DNA from: Gloeotrichia echinulata CP02
GTDB taxonomy: Bacteria; Cyanobacteriota; Cyanobacteriia; Cyanobacteriales; Nostocaceae
Length of the DNA: 64,000 nucleotides
Assembly: GCA_038087035.1 (NCBI GenBank)
Contig: CP051187.1
Location: 3,415,001-3,479,000 of the forward strand
Direction of reading: 5' to 3'
The position numbers and the translations under genes are program-made. Positions 6,451 to 16,115 of this stretch are shown piece after piece (the first letter of the stretch is position 1; every line of letters begins with the position of its first letter). The notes below the pieces were generated by a model that was not told the origin of the DNA, did not search any database, and saw only the letters and a program-made list of their open reading frames with translations.

Positions 6451-9075
6451 TCAACTGAACAGTTTCAAAATCCCGCTGACATCAACAGCTAATTTTTGCC
6501 CCAGCTTGAGCAATTGACGATATTCATGAGGATCTTGATTGTTAGTAACAGCGGCGACACACAAAGGTACTATTTGATTGTGCAAACAGCTGAAGTACAG
6601 TTCTTGGGATCGATACAAGGAGAGTCCAAGATTGAGCTGATATCCCACATCGATTAAACGTTCTAAACGTTGGATATCTGCATCTAAGGTGCCATTGGGA
6701 TCATGTAACAATTGCCAGAGCAATCGCACAATCAACTGTTCTAAAATCTGTTTGCCTTCGGGAATATTCAGCTGACAATGCAGATGCTGGGCTTCAGTGG
6801 CGATCGCCTCCAATTCTACTATGTGATTAAGAGTAATTTGGGGTTCTGTGATATCTTGCTCCAGCGATCGCAATGTTGTTTGACAGCGATAGCCTAAAGC
6901 AATCTCCGCTGCTACCTGTAATTCTGGCGGTACAGTGAGTTCATCCCGATGGAACGCCATAAGGACGCCGTAATTTTCCCGATATGCTTGGGTATATAAC
7001 TGGTCTAAACGTGTCAATGTTTCCTGACTTAGTAGCCGCATAATCCGGTGGCGTTCCTCAGCAAATAGATTCTGCAAGCTGAAAGCCTCTTCCCCAAATA
7101 ACTGGGTCATCGCCAAAATAGTTTGAGCCGCACTAGCCTGTTTAAGAGAGCCAAACAGCTTTTCTTTCAATTGGCTGTAGTCACGTCGCCCAGTAAATTG
7201 TTGAATACAGCAGTGGAAATCCCAACCGCCTAAATGGAGAACAGCAAATACCAAATTTTCGCTTTCCCAGGTAATTTCTGACACTAGCTTCACATTACCT
7301 ACCGCCAGCGTCAATGATCCCAAGCGTTGTAACTGGTAATCCAACTCATTAGTAGAATAGCAATAAACACGCTTTTCTCCAGTTGTGAGTGCTGAGTGGT
7401 GATTGCTAAAGAGGGAAGTAATGGCGTAATGGGCGGCTACTTGTTTAAAACCAACTTGGGCAGTCAGCACCTGTTGACGGTAAACTTCAGCACCATGCTT
7501 AAAGTAATCGATATTACTGGGGGCTAAAGCCAGGCGCTTGAGGAAACCTTTTTCCAACTGCACACCCGCCACATCTCCCGCCAATTCCAATGCACGGGCG
7601 GCGTAACGCATGATCTGCGTTCCTTCAGGGCGGGATAGTTCCTCAAAAAACCAACCGCAACTGGTGAACATCAGCAAAGCATGACGCTGCATTTCCAACA
7701 GGCGCAAAGCGTCTACTTGTTCAGCGGCTGTCAGCTTGTGGGTTTGATGGCGTCCGAGAAAACGGCTAACATTGGCAGAAGAGCGATCGCGAATTACCTG
7801 AATATATTCATCCCGTGCTAGCCAGGGATCGCGGAACAACTGCTTACCATGTTGCTCATATACATCTATCAGTTGATCTCGCAGCCAATTTAAGGCATTC
7901 CGCAGGGGGCGGCGCCATTTCTGATGCCAAACACCGCCTTCACCACCACAACCACAGTCATCTTGCCATCTGTCTACACCGTGGGCGCAACTCCAGGCGG
8001 TGATGGGCTTCAATTGAACTTCCCACGTGGGGGTATTTAAACTGAGGTAGTGGGCAAAGTTTGTTACTGTCCAACCGTGATGCGGAAACTCACCGATAAA
8101 GGCGTAGGCTAAAGTTTTCTCAGTACCTTTCTTATGGTGTCCAAAGGTTTCCCCATCGGTCGCCACAGAAATCAATTGCGCGGGACGATGATCCCCACGG
8201 ACTGCTGCACCGATGCGTCCTGCGAAGTGATGGGAATTATACACAACATCACTAAAACCCATATCCCGCGAGATCGGACCATCGTAGAAAAAGATATCAA
8301 TGTAGGGTTGGTCATTTGACGAATGACTATCCTTCAAATAACAACGATAGGGGCGGGTGGGATCAATCTGACTACCGCCGACTTCATGCCATTCGGGATG
8401 GGGATGATGCTTGCTGGGTAGGGGACGACAACGCTGTGCTTGAGATGGTGCCAGGACAATAAAGCGAATCCCTTCTGCAACCAGGGCTTCGAGAGTGGCA
8501 TAGTCTACAGCGGTTTCTGCTAGCCACATACCTTCGGGATCACGACCAAAGCGGGAACGGAAATCTTCTACACCCCAGCGAATTTGGGTGTATTTGTCCC
8601 GTTCGTTCGCCAGGGGCATGATGATGTGATTGTATACTTGGGCGATCGCATTTCCATGACCTTGCAAACGTTGGGAACTCTTGACATCTGCCTCCAAAAT
8701 CCGCTGATAAACCTCCACATCGTGGCGTTCTAGCCACGACATCAGCGTCGGACCGATGTTAAAGCTCATATACTCGTAATTATTCACGATCCCCACCACT
8801 TCGCCCCGGTCATTCAACACCCTGGCAAAGGCATTTGGGCGATAGCATTCCCAATGAATCCGCTCATTCCAATCATGGAAAGGTGCAGCACTCGCTTGAC
8901 GTTCTATCGCGTCCAAATAAGGGTTTTCCCTTGGTGGCTGGTAAAAATGACCATGTACCGTTACGTATACACCCTTCGCCGTTCTCAGGGGATCGGTCTC
9001 GATGGTGTGTTTGTCCTCATGGTGTGACGTAAATGTAGAGCCAGAGCTAGCTGGCAGTTCAGCAGCAGATGTCAT
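6451..9075 (-). CDS. Glycoside hydrolase family 57 protein with DUF3536 C-terminal region
   Basis: An 874-residue protein. The N-terminal half is a GH57 catalytic barrel: VTVHGHFYQPPRENPYLD near residue 38, IVNNYEYMSFNIGPTL, and GMWLAETAVDYATLE near residue 183, which should carry the nucleophile Glu. The second half is the DUF3536 helical region found with GH57 in cyanobacteria. GH57 enzymes act on alpha-glucans (amylases, branching enzymes, 4-alpha-glucanotransferases); the exact substrate here is not determined. No signal peptide is seen, so it is probably cytosolic and linked to glycogen metabolism. It is transcribed alone. Several GCGATCGC octamers fall inside the gene. Confidence 0.88.
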   Translation of the reverse strand: MTSAAELPASSGSTFTSHHEDKHTIETDPLRTAKGVYVTVHGHFYQPPRENPYLDAIERQASAAPFHDWNERIHWECYRPNAFARVLNDRGEVVGIVNNYEYMSFNIGPTLMSWLERHDVEVYQRILEADVKSSQRLQGHGNAIAQVYNHIIMPLANERDKYTQIRWGVEDFRSRFGRDPEGMWLAETAVDYATLEALVAEGIRFIVLAPSQAQRCRPLPSKHHPHPEWHEVGGSQIDPTRPYRCYLKDSHSSNDQPYIDIFFYDGPISRDMGFSDVVYNSHHFAGRIGAAVRGDHRPAQLISVATDGETFGHHKKGTEKTLAYAFIGEFPHHGWTVTNFAHYLSLNTPTWEVQLKPITAWSCAHGVDRWQDDCGCGGEGGVWHQKWRRPLRNALNWLRDQLIDVYEQHGKQLFRDPWLARDEYIQVIRDRSSANVSRFLGRHQTHKLTAAEQVDALRLLEMQRHALLMFTSCGWFFEELSRPEGTQIMRYAARALELAGDVAGVQLEKGFLKRLALAPSNIDYFKHGAEVYRQQVLTAQVGFKQVAAHYAITSLFSNHHSALTTGEKRVYCYSTNELDYQLQRLGSLTLAVGNVKLVSEITWESENLVFAVLHLGGWDFHCCIQQFTGRRDYSQLKEKLFGSLKQASAAQTILAMTQLFGEEAFSLQNLFAEERHRIMRLLSQETLTRLDQLYTQAYRENYGVLMAFHRDELTVPPELQVAAEIALGYRCQTTLRSLEQDITEPQITLNHIVELEAIATEAQHLHCQLNIPEGKQILEQLIVRLLWQLLHDPNGTLDADIQRLERLIDVGYQLNLGLSLYRSQELYFSCLHNQIVPLCVAAVTNNQDPHEYRQLLKLGQKLAVDVSGILKLFS

Positions 9076-9673
9076 GTATTTTTATCCAAAATTAAAAAAA
9101 CTTGCAGTTGCGCCAAAATGACTGCCCATAAACCTTTCTACAGCGGCTTCAACACAAAATCCGGTATAGACGAAAACTATGGTATACAAGCAGGCGTTGC
9201 GAGAAGGCGGTTTCAGTATAGCGGGAAATCTGCGTTATCGTACAGCCTTTTACCAGAAGGCATCAAATCATTAGCCGTTGAACAACGCCCCAGATAGGAA
9301 GTTTTTTCTTTACCAGTCCAATAAATTTAATTGTCTTTTAATATATTAAACCGCATTTTTGGGTTAAAGTCCTCGACGCAATTCATACTTTTGCAACAAA
9401 AGATTGCTAAACCTACGTAAATCGCAATCTTACTTTACATATCCGGCTCAAAAATCGAAACCGTATAATTTCTCCACTGCTCTATTGGAAGGTTGAAAGT
9501 ATCCTAGAGTCTGAGTGCAGTATTCTAATAACCGAATTTGTTACTTAGGCGGCTTAAGTCTTGGGAATTGGGAATTTGGAAGTCTTTCATTCCCCAATCC
9601 CCAATCCCGATACGTTAATATATTCGATTCATCACAGGCTTTCGTGAATGATCCCCTCAACTCCAGGTGACAA
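9076..9673. other. Intergenic region between divergent GH57 and cax genes
   Basis: Both genes read outward, so both promoters must be here. No gene or RNA is recognisable. A short run of GGGAATT and CCCCAAT-type heptamers at about 9556-9607 forms inverted arms close to the cax start. Confidence 0.5.
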
Positions 9674-10765
9674 ATGTCAGTCAAAAATCTTGTTTTTCTC
9701 GTGCTGTTGCTGTTTATCCCAGTTTCCTTAGCCGCCAACTTTCTCGAATGGGGAGACTTGATAGTTTTCATCACGGCCGCATTAGCGATTTTACCCTTAG
9801 CCGCTTGGATGGGTACAGCCACAGAAGAAATTGCTGTAGTCGTTGGCCCTTCCTTGGGAGGGTTATTAAATGCTACCTTTGGTAATGCTACAGAACTAAT
9901 CATCGCTTTAGTGGCTTTAAACGCTGGGTTAGTAGATGTAGTCAAAGCCAGTATTACGGGATCAATTATCGGTAACTTACTACTGGTGATGGGTCTTTCG
10001 ATGCTTTTGGGTGGACTGCGGTACAAAGAACAGAAATTTCAACCGATTGTAGCGCGGGTGAATGCTGCTTCGATGAATTTGGCGGTGATAGCCATTTTGC
10101 TACCCACAGCGATGAACTTTTCTGCTAAAGGAATTAGCCCACAAATCCTGCAAAATCTTTCCATCGCCGTTGCTGTAGTATTAATTTTGGTTTATGCATT
10201 AACCCTACTTTTTTCGATGAAAACCCACTCCTATTTGTATGACGTGGGTATAGCAGAGACAGAAGTAGAGGAAATACCTCATAATCAACCAAATATTTGG
10301 TTATGGAGTGGTGTGCTGCTAGTATGTACTCTTTTAGTAGCATTAGAGTCAGAATTTCTCGTTGATTCTTTGGAAGTAGCGACATCTCAATTAGGTTTAA
10401 CTTCGTTGTTTACCGGGGTAATTCTGGTACCGATTGTTGGTAACGCCGCTGAACACGCCACAGCTGTCACCGTCGCCATGAAAGATAAAATGGATCTTTC
10501 TTTGTCCGTGGCTGTGGGATCGAGTATGCAGATTGCTCTATTTGTCGCTCCCGTTTTAGTCATAGTAGGCTGGGTAATTGGTCAGCCAATGGATTTGGAT
10601 TTTAAACCCTTTGAATTAGTCGCCGTAGCTGTCTCAGTGTTGATTGCCAATAGCATTAGTTCTGATGGTAAGTCCAATTGGCTAGAAGGCACGTTACTAT
10701 TAGCTGCTTATACCGTTTTGGGCTTTGCTTTCTATTTCCATCCAGTGATCGATAGCATCGGTTAG
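9674..10765 (+). CDS. cax: Ca2+/H+ antiporter (CaCA superfamily, CAX type)
   Basis: A 363-residue membrane protein with about eleven hydrophobic segments and both alpha-repeat signatures of cation/proton exchangers: GNATELIIALVAL near residue 74 and GNAAEHATAVTVA near residue 257. A less conserved acidic linker (TEVEEIPHNQ) divides the two halves. CAX proteins export Ca2+ from the cytosol using the proton gradient. The ATG at 9674 follows an AGGTGA ribosome binding site at 9665-9670, which supports this start. The length is typical for bacterial members. A strong terminator follows at 10774, so it is monocistronic. Confidence 0.92.
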   Translation: MSVKNLVFLVLLLFIPVSLAANFLEWGDLIVFITAALAILPLAAWMGTATEEIAVVVGPSLGGLLNATFGNATELIIALVALNAGLVDVVKASITGSIIGNLLLVMGLSMLLGGLRYKEQKFQPIVARVNAASMNLAVIAILLPTAMNFSAKGISPQILQNLSIAVAVVLILVYALTLLFSMKTHSYLYDVGIAETEVEEIPHNQPNIWLWSGVLLVCTLLVALESEFLVDSLEVATSQLGLTSLFTGVILVPIVGNAAEHATAVTVAMKDKMDLSLSVAVGSSMQIALFVAPVLVIVGWVIGQPMDLDFKPFELVAVAVSVLIANSISSDGKSNWLEGTLLLAAYTVLGFAFYFHPVIDSIG

Positions 10766-10773
10766 TTGACGCT

Positions 10774-10800
10774 CCCACAGCTGATAGCTGTGGGATTTTT
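10774..10800 (+). terminator. Rho-independent terminator of cax
   Basis: CCCACAGCT (10774-10782) pairs with AGCTGTGGG (10786-10794) across a 3-base loop and is followed by ATTTTT. It begins nine bases after the cax stop codon. Confidence 0.9.
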
Positions 10801-10834
10801 AAATCATAATATCATTCGGTTTATTGTCATAGAC

Positions 10835-10938
10835 TTATACCAATTCAAAAAATCTTTACAACACATCGATAATCTGTAGGGGCGCAAGGCCTTGCGCCCC
10901 TACCCTATCTGTCCCATTCTTTTTTAAAATTGGTGTTA
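10835..10938. repeat. Hairpin repeat element with inner perfect palindrome
   Basis: Imperfect outer arms (TTATACCAATT at 10835 and AATTGGTGTTA ending 10938) enclose a perfect 28-bp palindrome at 10876-10903 built on GGGGCGCAAGGCC. It looks like a small non-coding dispersed element. Confidence 0.6.
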
Positions 10939-10947
10939 CTTATCAAT

Positions 10948-11028
10948 CAATACGCTTGGTATTAGCGCTTAGGTTGGCTCTACGTTCCTCAACTAAACCT
11001 AGGATTCTCCTTAACACCAAGCGTATTG
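10948..11028. repeat. 81-bp element with perfect 13-bp inverted ends
   Basis: CAATACGCTTGGT (10948-10960) and ACCAAGCGTATTG (11016-11028) are exact complements. It lies ten bases after the preceding hairpin element. It is non-coding. Confidence 0.7.
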
Positions 11029-11469
11029 TCCTACATATAGAATTATTATCTTATTTTTGAATTAACCTGGTATTTTTTTACCAAAAAAGTTTATTGTCCG
11101 CATATTCAGTATGACGATAAAATACTGAACTGCTAAATTAAACAGCTTTATTTATGGAATTTCAAACAATACCTCTCTAGGTATATCTGCTAGATGTTAT
11201 ATCCAGGATTTTATACAATACATTGCTGCATTAATCCTTGGATTAAGTGCTATATTTTACAAATAAATAGTGTGGTTATAGATTAAAATTTCACCAAGAT
11301 AAATAATAGGAAGTAGATTATAGATACTAAGGAGGAAAGCAAATCTTATTGTCAAAATTTCTCTCTGGAAAGTTATTACATATTTTTTCATTGGTCAGTA
11401 ATAAATATTCCAGAATAGCAGGAATTTTATTTTTCAAGAGAAATATAGGTTTTAGTAAAATCAACTATA
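11029..11469. other. AT-rich intergenic region
   Basis: No gene, RNA or repeat is recognisable. It probably contains the promoter of the peptidoglycan-binding protein gene that follows. Confidence 0.4.
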
Positions 11470-12030
11470 ATGAGTGAAATTGGCCTGCCGATGACGGGCA
11501 TGTTAACAACAGGACAACCATCTCCGCCCAATGGGGCGGTGGAGCGACCAATGCAGCTAGAAAATAGCGTGCAGGAGTCTCTACAGGGTGAGTCATCTGT
11601 GTTAGTTTCCACTGCTCAAATTGCACCACCAGAATTCATCGAAACAGATGGGATTTCCCAAACTACAGCGTCAGCGCTCACCCTGAAAAATGAAAATATC
11701 CTTCACAAAATCACAAAAAAGCTTCCGTCTCTAGACGCCTCTAGCTTACCTAATTCCAATGACTCCCCAGCACTCGTAGCCGACAGTGCTGCAGTTGCGT
11801 CAGAATTACCAAAGTCTCATAGCCAACCTTTACCAATTTTGCGTTTTGGTAGTTCAGGTACTGCTGTCAGACTATTACAAAAGCTATTAATTATTAACGG
11901 CTATATGATGCAAGTTGATGGAATTTTTGGTCCGCTGACAGAAACTGCTATCAAAGCATTTCAAAATCGGCGTAAATTAATAGCGGATGGAATAGTTGAT
12001 CAAAGAACTTGGGAGGAGTTGACAAATTAG
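11470..12030 (+). CDS. Peptidoglycan-binding domain (PG_binding_1) protein
   Basis: A 186-residue protein. The last ~65 residues form a three-helix peptidoglycan-binding domain: LRFGSSGTAVRLLQKLL, DGIFGPLTETAIKAFQ and DGIVDQRTWEEL. The first ~115 residues are low in order, rich in Ser, Pro and Thr, with no recognisable domain or signal peptide. Such domains bind murein and usually accompany cell-wall hydrolases, but no catalytic domain is present here. Several in-frame ATGs follow the first (11491 and 11500), and no strong ribosome binding site is visible, so the start is uncertain. It is separated from the convergent susA by a heptamer array. Confidence 0.8.
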   Translation: MSEIGLPMTGMLTTGQPSPPNGAVERPMQLENSVQESLQGESSVLVSTAQIAPPEFIETDGISQTTASALTLKNENILHKITKKLPSLDASSLPNSNDSPALVADSAAVASELPKSHSQPLPILRFGSSGTAVRLLQKLLIINGYMMQVDGIFGPLTETAIKAFQNRRKLIADGIVDQRTWEELTN

Positions 12031-12060
12031 TCATTTGTCAAAAGTCCAGAGTCCAAAGTT

Positions 12061-12123
12061 TTGACCCTTGACCCTTGACTCTTGACTCTTGACCCTTGAC
12101 CCTTGACCCTTGACTCTTGACTC
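12061..12123. repeat. STRR array: TTGACCC/TTGACTC heptamers, 9 units
   Basis: Nine in-phase heptamers in the order CCC x2, CTC x2, CCC x3, CTC x2 (last three bases). The array fills the gap between two convergent genes and stops seven bases before the susA stop codon. The same heptamer is found at 60474-60627. Confidence 0.95.
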
Positions 12124-12130
12124 TTGCTAA

Positions 12131-14551
12131 TTATCGATTTTTATGCTGTTCTAACAATTGTTGTGCCCTGGGCTTGTAAATTAAATAGAACAAAGCCTCG
12201 ATATAGCGCAACAAGTCTTCTCGATTTTCTTGAGATGTAAAGTTCCAGAAGCCATAAATTCGTGCTAATGATAGCAATTTTGTTGTGTGAATTTTCCAGG
12301 TATAGGTGCTGTAAACTCTGTCAATAGCTTCTTGGGAAATTTCCTGCCAATATTGAGGATTATGTTCGCAAGTGGTGACAAAATGTAGAATTTTGGTGGC
12401 GATTTCTTCTAAATTTGTGGGATTAATGTAAAAGCCATTCACTTGATCCTGAATAATTTCTAATGGACCACCAAATTGTGTTGCAAAAGTGGGTAATCCA
12501 GAAATCATCGCTTCCAAAATTGTTAAACCAAACGCTTCAAATAACGCTGGTTGAACAAATATTCCTTGGTGGTCGGCGATGACTCGATAAATTTCGCCAG
12601 AATCAGTTTTAGATAGACGCACAGCCAGCCAGCGAATTTTTCCGTGGAGATTGTACTCGTCAATGATGTGATAGAGTCTAACAATTTCGTCTCGTTCTTC
12701 GTTGTCGTCTGATTCTTCAACATGCAACTTACCCGCTACTAAAATTAAGTTGCAATGTGCTTGCAATTCTTGACTTTTACCAAAGCATTCTGCTAGACCT
12801 GTGAGGTTTTTAATTCGGTCGAGACGCGCCATTGAGAAGATAGGGCGTTTGCTAGGATCGTCGAGTTTACCAAAGATTTGCGTAGGGTCGTCTAGGGTAA
12901 AGAGCATTTCTGTAATCCGCTGGCGATCGCTCTCTACTCGGTCTTGATTTTGCAAGTAGGGAAAATAGTAATTCTCATTCACTCCCGGTGGTACAACATT
13001 AAACTTGGGACTAAATAATTCTATCCCATTGACCACATGGTACAAATCCGGCATTGTGAAGCATTTGTAAGACTCATATTGTCCTACACTATCTGGTGTT
13101 CCGGCAATTTCTTGGTAGGTGCTACTAATGACGAAATTAGCAGCATTCATTGCCAGTAAATCAGCAGTAAATTGCAATGAAAAATGATATTTATCGTCCA
13201 AATCTTGCCAATATAGATTACTAAACAAGTATTTAGATTTTTCTAAAGCATGGGCAACATTACATTGAGTAACTTTCATCCGCCGTGCCAACAAAAATGC
13301 TACCAAATTACCATCAGAATAGTTACCAACAATTAAATCAGGTCTACCTTGAAATTCTGCCAACAGTTCTTTTTCCGCATCAATGGCGTAGGTTTCTAGA
13401 TAAGGCCAAAACTCAAACCGAGAAATCCAGTTTTGTGTTATGTTGGGATTGAATTCCCGTAAAGGTACGCGCAAAATCCAGGCGTTTTCTGTACCGTGAA
13501 CTTTTTCTAGTCTTTGGTTACAAAGGGTGCCATCACTATTAGGAATTAAGCGGGTGAGAATAATTACCTTTGGCTGGACATTGAGTCCTTCTAACCCAGC
13601 TAAAATAACATCTTCTTGCAGTCGCTTTTCGAGAATTTTTGCCTGATCTAACACATAAACCACCTGACCCCCGGTATCAGGACGCCCCAAAACCCCCTCT
13701 TGACCAAACCAACCGTGGGGTGAAACCAGGACGATTTTAAAAATCATCGGGATGCGAGAAATGAAGGCTTCTAGGGTTTGGGGGTCGGGAGAATCTATCA
13801 ATTCATCCAGAATGTTCAGGGTTTCTTGGACGCGGAAAGCCGTGTTACCCCAACCCGGTTCAAAACCCATTGCTTGTAATTGGAAGCGGAATTGTTCATA
13901 GGGTTCATCCCTAGAACGTACGCTGACAAAAGCTAGAGCTTTTTTGACTTGCTCAGAAAGTTGCTTTTGTGATTGAATGCGATCATTTATTAGCAGATGA
14001 ATACCATTATATTGGTGCAGGCGCAGGAAAATAAATAAGCTTTCTAGCCATTGTTTAGCATCTTGAAATAACTTGCTGGATAGATAACGGTTGAGAAATT
14101 GTACTCCCTTACCAATATTTTTTGGATCACGCATGATCGGGGAGTAGTCATAAAAGGGGCCAAAATCAATTTCTAGCAAGTCGCCTTCATGGGGATGAAA
14201 TCGATTTACCAAGCGATCGCGCAGATCTAACAGTTCCTGGACTGGAATCGGTTCAATACTCAAATCTGGCGTCACTCGATAAACTTCTTGACTAGCAATC
14301 TTCGGACGAATCACGAAATATAGGTTTGATTCATCTTGAATAATTTCTTGTGTATAGTAAATCAAGTTGCCTAAATAGGAACTAGTGTAAAATTTTTCTG
14401 ATTTCTTCTGTTTAGAGCAATATTCACTATATACATTAACTATATCATTTCGCAGTAAGTACTTCTTCTCTTGCTGGCGTAACTCACTAATAAATGACCG
14501 CAAATCAATCTTTTCTTCGCTATCTAAAAGTGTTTGCAATAATTCAGACAT
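12131..14551 (-). CDS. susA: Sucrose synthase
   Basis: An 806-residue enzyme of the plant/cyanobacterial sucrose synthase family, which reversibly converts sucrose and a nucleoside diphosphate to NDP-glucose and fructose. It has the long N-terminal regulatory region, then a GT4-type glycosyltransferase core with SPHGWFGQEGVLGRPDTGGQ near residue 274, RLDRIKNLTG, and the EAFGLTILEA (E-x7-E) motif near residue 672. Length matches known family members. In diazotrophic filamentous cyanobacteria sucrose synthase cleaves sucrose and feeds glycogen and nitrogen-fixing metabolism (established for Anabaena; here inferred). The gene is alone; its 3' end abuts a heptamer array. Confidence 0.93.
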   Translation of the reverse strand: MSELLQTLLDSEEKIDLRSFISELRQQEKKYLLRNDIVNVYSEYCSKQKKSEKFYTSSYLGNLIYYTQEIIQDESNLYFVIRPKIASQEVYRVTPDLSIEPIPVQELLDLRDRLVNRFHPHEGDLLEIDFGPFYDYSPIMRDPKNIGKGVQFLNRYLSSKLFQDAKQWLESLFIFLRLHQYNGIHLLINDRIQSQKQLSEQVKKALAFVSVRSRDEPYEQFRFQLQAMGFEPGWGNTAFRVQETLNILDELIDSPDPQTLEAFISRIPMIFKIVLVSPHGWFGQEGVLGRPDTGGQVVYVLDQAKILEKRLQEDVILAGLEGLNVQPKVIILTRLIPNSDGTLCNQRLEKVHGTENAWILRVPLREFNPNITQNWISRFEFWPYLETYAIDAEKELLAEFQGRPDLIVGNYSDGNLVAFLLARRMKVTQCNVAHALEKSKYLFSNLYWQDLDDKYHFSLQFTADLLAMNAANFVISSTYQEIAGTPDSVGQYESYKCFTMPDLYHVVNGIELFSPKFNVVPPGVNENYYFPYLQNQDRVESDRQRITEMLFTLDDPTQIFGKLDDPSKRPIFSMARLDRIKNLTGLAECFGKSQELQAHCNLILVAGKLHVEESDDNEERDEIVRLYHIIDEYNLHGKIRWLAVRLSKTDSGEIYRVIADHQGIFVQPALFEAFGLTILEAMISGLPTFATQFGGPLEIIQDQVNGFYINPTNLEEIATKILHFVTTCEHNPQYWQEISQEAIDRVYSTYTWKIHTTKLLSLARIYGFWNFTSQENREDLLRYIEALFYLIYKPRAQQLLEQHKNR

Positions 14552-14976
14552 AGTAATTCCACAAAATAATTGTGTATTTTTGTTGCAGCAATTACCAACA
14601 CACCGCCCGGAAGCGAGATTTTAATAAGTCTGCATATTGATTTAAAATACCTATGACTCAGTATTTTAAAATCTGACTAAAAGTAGATAATTTTTGGTAC
14701 TCTAGATAGATAAATTCCCTGTAAGCCTTTCCCTACAAAGATTGAGACATGTTTGATTCTTGCAAACTGAAATCAGAACTGCTGAAAAACAATAAACACT
14801 CTTGACAAAGATGACATGTATATACGCACTGATGCGGATGAGCGAGTTATATCATGTCCGGGAGCTTACCCATAATACCCGCAATGTAGAGACGTTACAT
14901 GTAACGTCTCTACAGAATATTTTATTACTGCAAGACTTTTCAGACTATCTTGCAGGTTTTCACACGTATCTCGACT
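14552..14976. other. Intergenic region with a 28-bp perfect palindrome
   Basis: Upstream of susA, AT-rich, no gene seen. A perfect palindrome, GTAGAGACGTTACA and its complement, occupies 14886-14913. The 3' end of the PEP-CTERM gene starts 63 bases further on. Confidence 0.6.
14886..14913. repeat. 28-bp perfect palindrome
   Basis: GTAGAGACGTTACA is followed directly by its reverse complement. There is no poly-T tail, so it is more likely a dispersed palindromic repeat than a terminator. Confidence 0.8.
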
Positions 14977-15588
14977 TCACGTCAACCGCCGCCTCATAAG
15001 TGTACCAAACAAGAGCGCCACCGCAGAACCCAGGATAGTCATCGGTTCAGGAACAGCTTGCAAATCGGCGTCACTCACTGTTAAAGTCGAATTACCAATA
15101 CTATCCTCAACATCCACAACACCAATACCGATATTGTAATTCCCCGCAGTGGCAAAGCTGTAGCTGAAAGGTGTACTTCCTGTCAACGGGATAACAGAAT
15201 TATTAATTGTGATAAAAGCGCTGTCAGTGTCACTGGTAGCGAAATTCCAGTTAAAGCGGAAAACATCGCCAGCGTTGATACTCGTAAAGGTTTTCTTAAT
15301 TGCCGAACCTTGTGTAGCGCCAAAGGTAGAACCCACTGGATCTAGACTACCAGCAGTAATACCCAAAAAATCTTCAATAGAACCAGTCCCACCGCCAGTC
15401 AAAGCGGTGTTCACAGTACCTGAGTTGATAGCAGCTTGGCTATTATTAACGATGGTATCACCAATTGTACCCCAATTACTCAGGTCAATACTAGCTGCGT
15501 AACTTGGGTTAGCAATGGCGAGAGTACCAAGACTTAATAAGCTGGTAGCGCCGGCGGTGAACAATGATTTTTTGATTCCTAGTAACAT
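14977..15588 (-). CDS. PEP-CTERM sorting-domain exported protein
   Basis: A 203-residue protein taking the ATG at 15588 (MLLGIKKSLF), which gives a clean signal peptide ending near SYAAS; the frame stays open 30 residues further upstream, but that extension would bury the signal. The middle is Gly, Ser, Thr and Asn rich, with a beta-sandwich-like pattern (FRFNWNFATSDTDSAFITIN). The C-terminus has the PEP-CTERM signature: VPEP, a hydrophobic helix (MTILGSAVALLFGTL) and RRR. Such proteins are processed by exosortase and anchored or released at the cell surface. The function of the mature part is unknown. It lies next to another surface protein, the giant gene at 16116-33215. Confidence 0.85.
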   Translation of the reverse strand: MLLGIKKSLFTAGATSLLSLGTLAIANPSYAASIDLSNWGTIGDTIVNNSQAAINSGTVNTALTGGGTGSIEDFLGITAGSLDPVGSTFGATQGSAIKKTFTSINAGDVFRFNWNFATSDTDSAFITINNSVIPLTGSTPFSYSFATAGNYNIGIGVVDVEDSIGNSTLTVSDADLQAVPEPMTILGSAVALLFGTLMRRRLT

Positions 15589-16115
15589 GAAATTATACCT
15601 ATTAATGTGGTTTTTCGAGAAAAAATCTGTAGTGAGGAGTTTAGTCCTCTCATATCTTGCAGCAGTCTTCAGGGACAAGTTTAATTACTAAGTATTTCTA
15701 GGGTTTCGCTGTGTGAACAGAGCCGCCAGGGACTCCAAGTCCCTGTCTCATAGCTTAAGTCCTCTATAAGAGGACTGAAAACTCGACTCAATCACGTCAA
15801 ATACATCACATGCTTTTTGTTGATTCATAGTTTATGCGTCTTGTGCTTGATGTGAATTTTTCTCTTTTTGAGGGCTGTTGGCGTAGCCTCTGTCTGTGAC
15901 ACGCAGAGCGTTCGTAGAGAAGCCGGCACGCTTGTTACAGCAGTTTTCACACAATAACCACACTCTCAGGGCACAGCAGTGCTGTGCCCCTACGACAAAT
16001 GTGGTCTATTTACTCTAAGATGCTGTAAGGGGAATGACGGAGATGAGGGAGTAGTGAAAAATTATTCATAACATACCACCGAATCCTTCTCTTTTTTTAC
16101 ATAAACCTCGCTAGG
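15589..16115. other. Repeat-rich intergenic region
   Basis: No gene is seen. It contains hairpins AGTCCTCT/AGAGGACT (about 15761-15779), a GTAGCCTCTG-type dispersed palindrome (about 15881-15930) and a 21-bp palindrome GGGCACAGCA/TGCTGTGCCC at 15969-15989. It separates two minus-strand genes for surface proteins, so the PEP-CTERM promoter is probably here. Confidence 0.55.

Noticed and set aside
9541..10026. 161-residue minus-strand frame over the cax start
   Set aside because: Antisense to the strongly supported antiporter gene; composition is that of a shadow frame.
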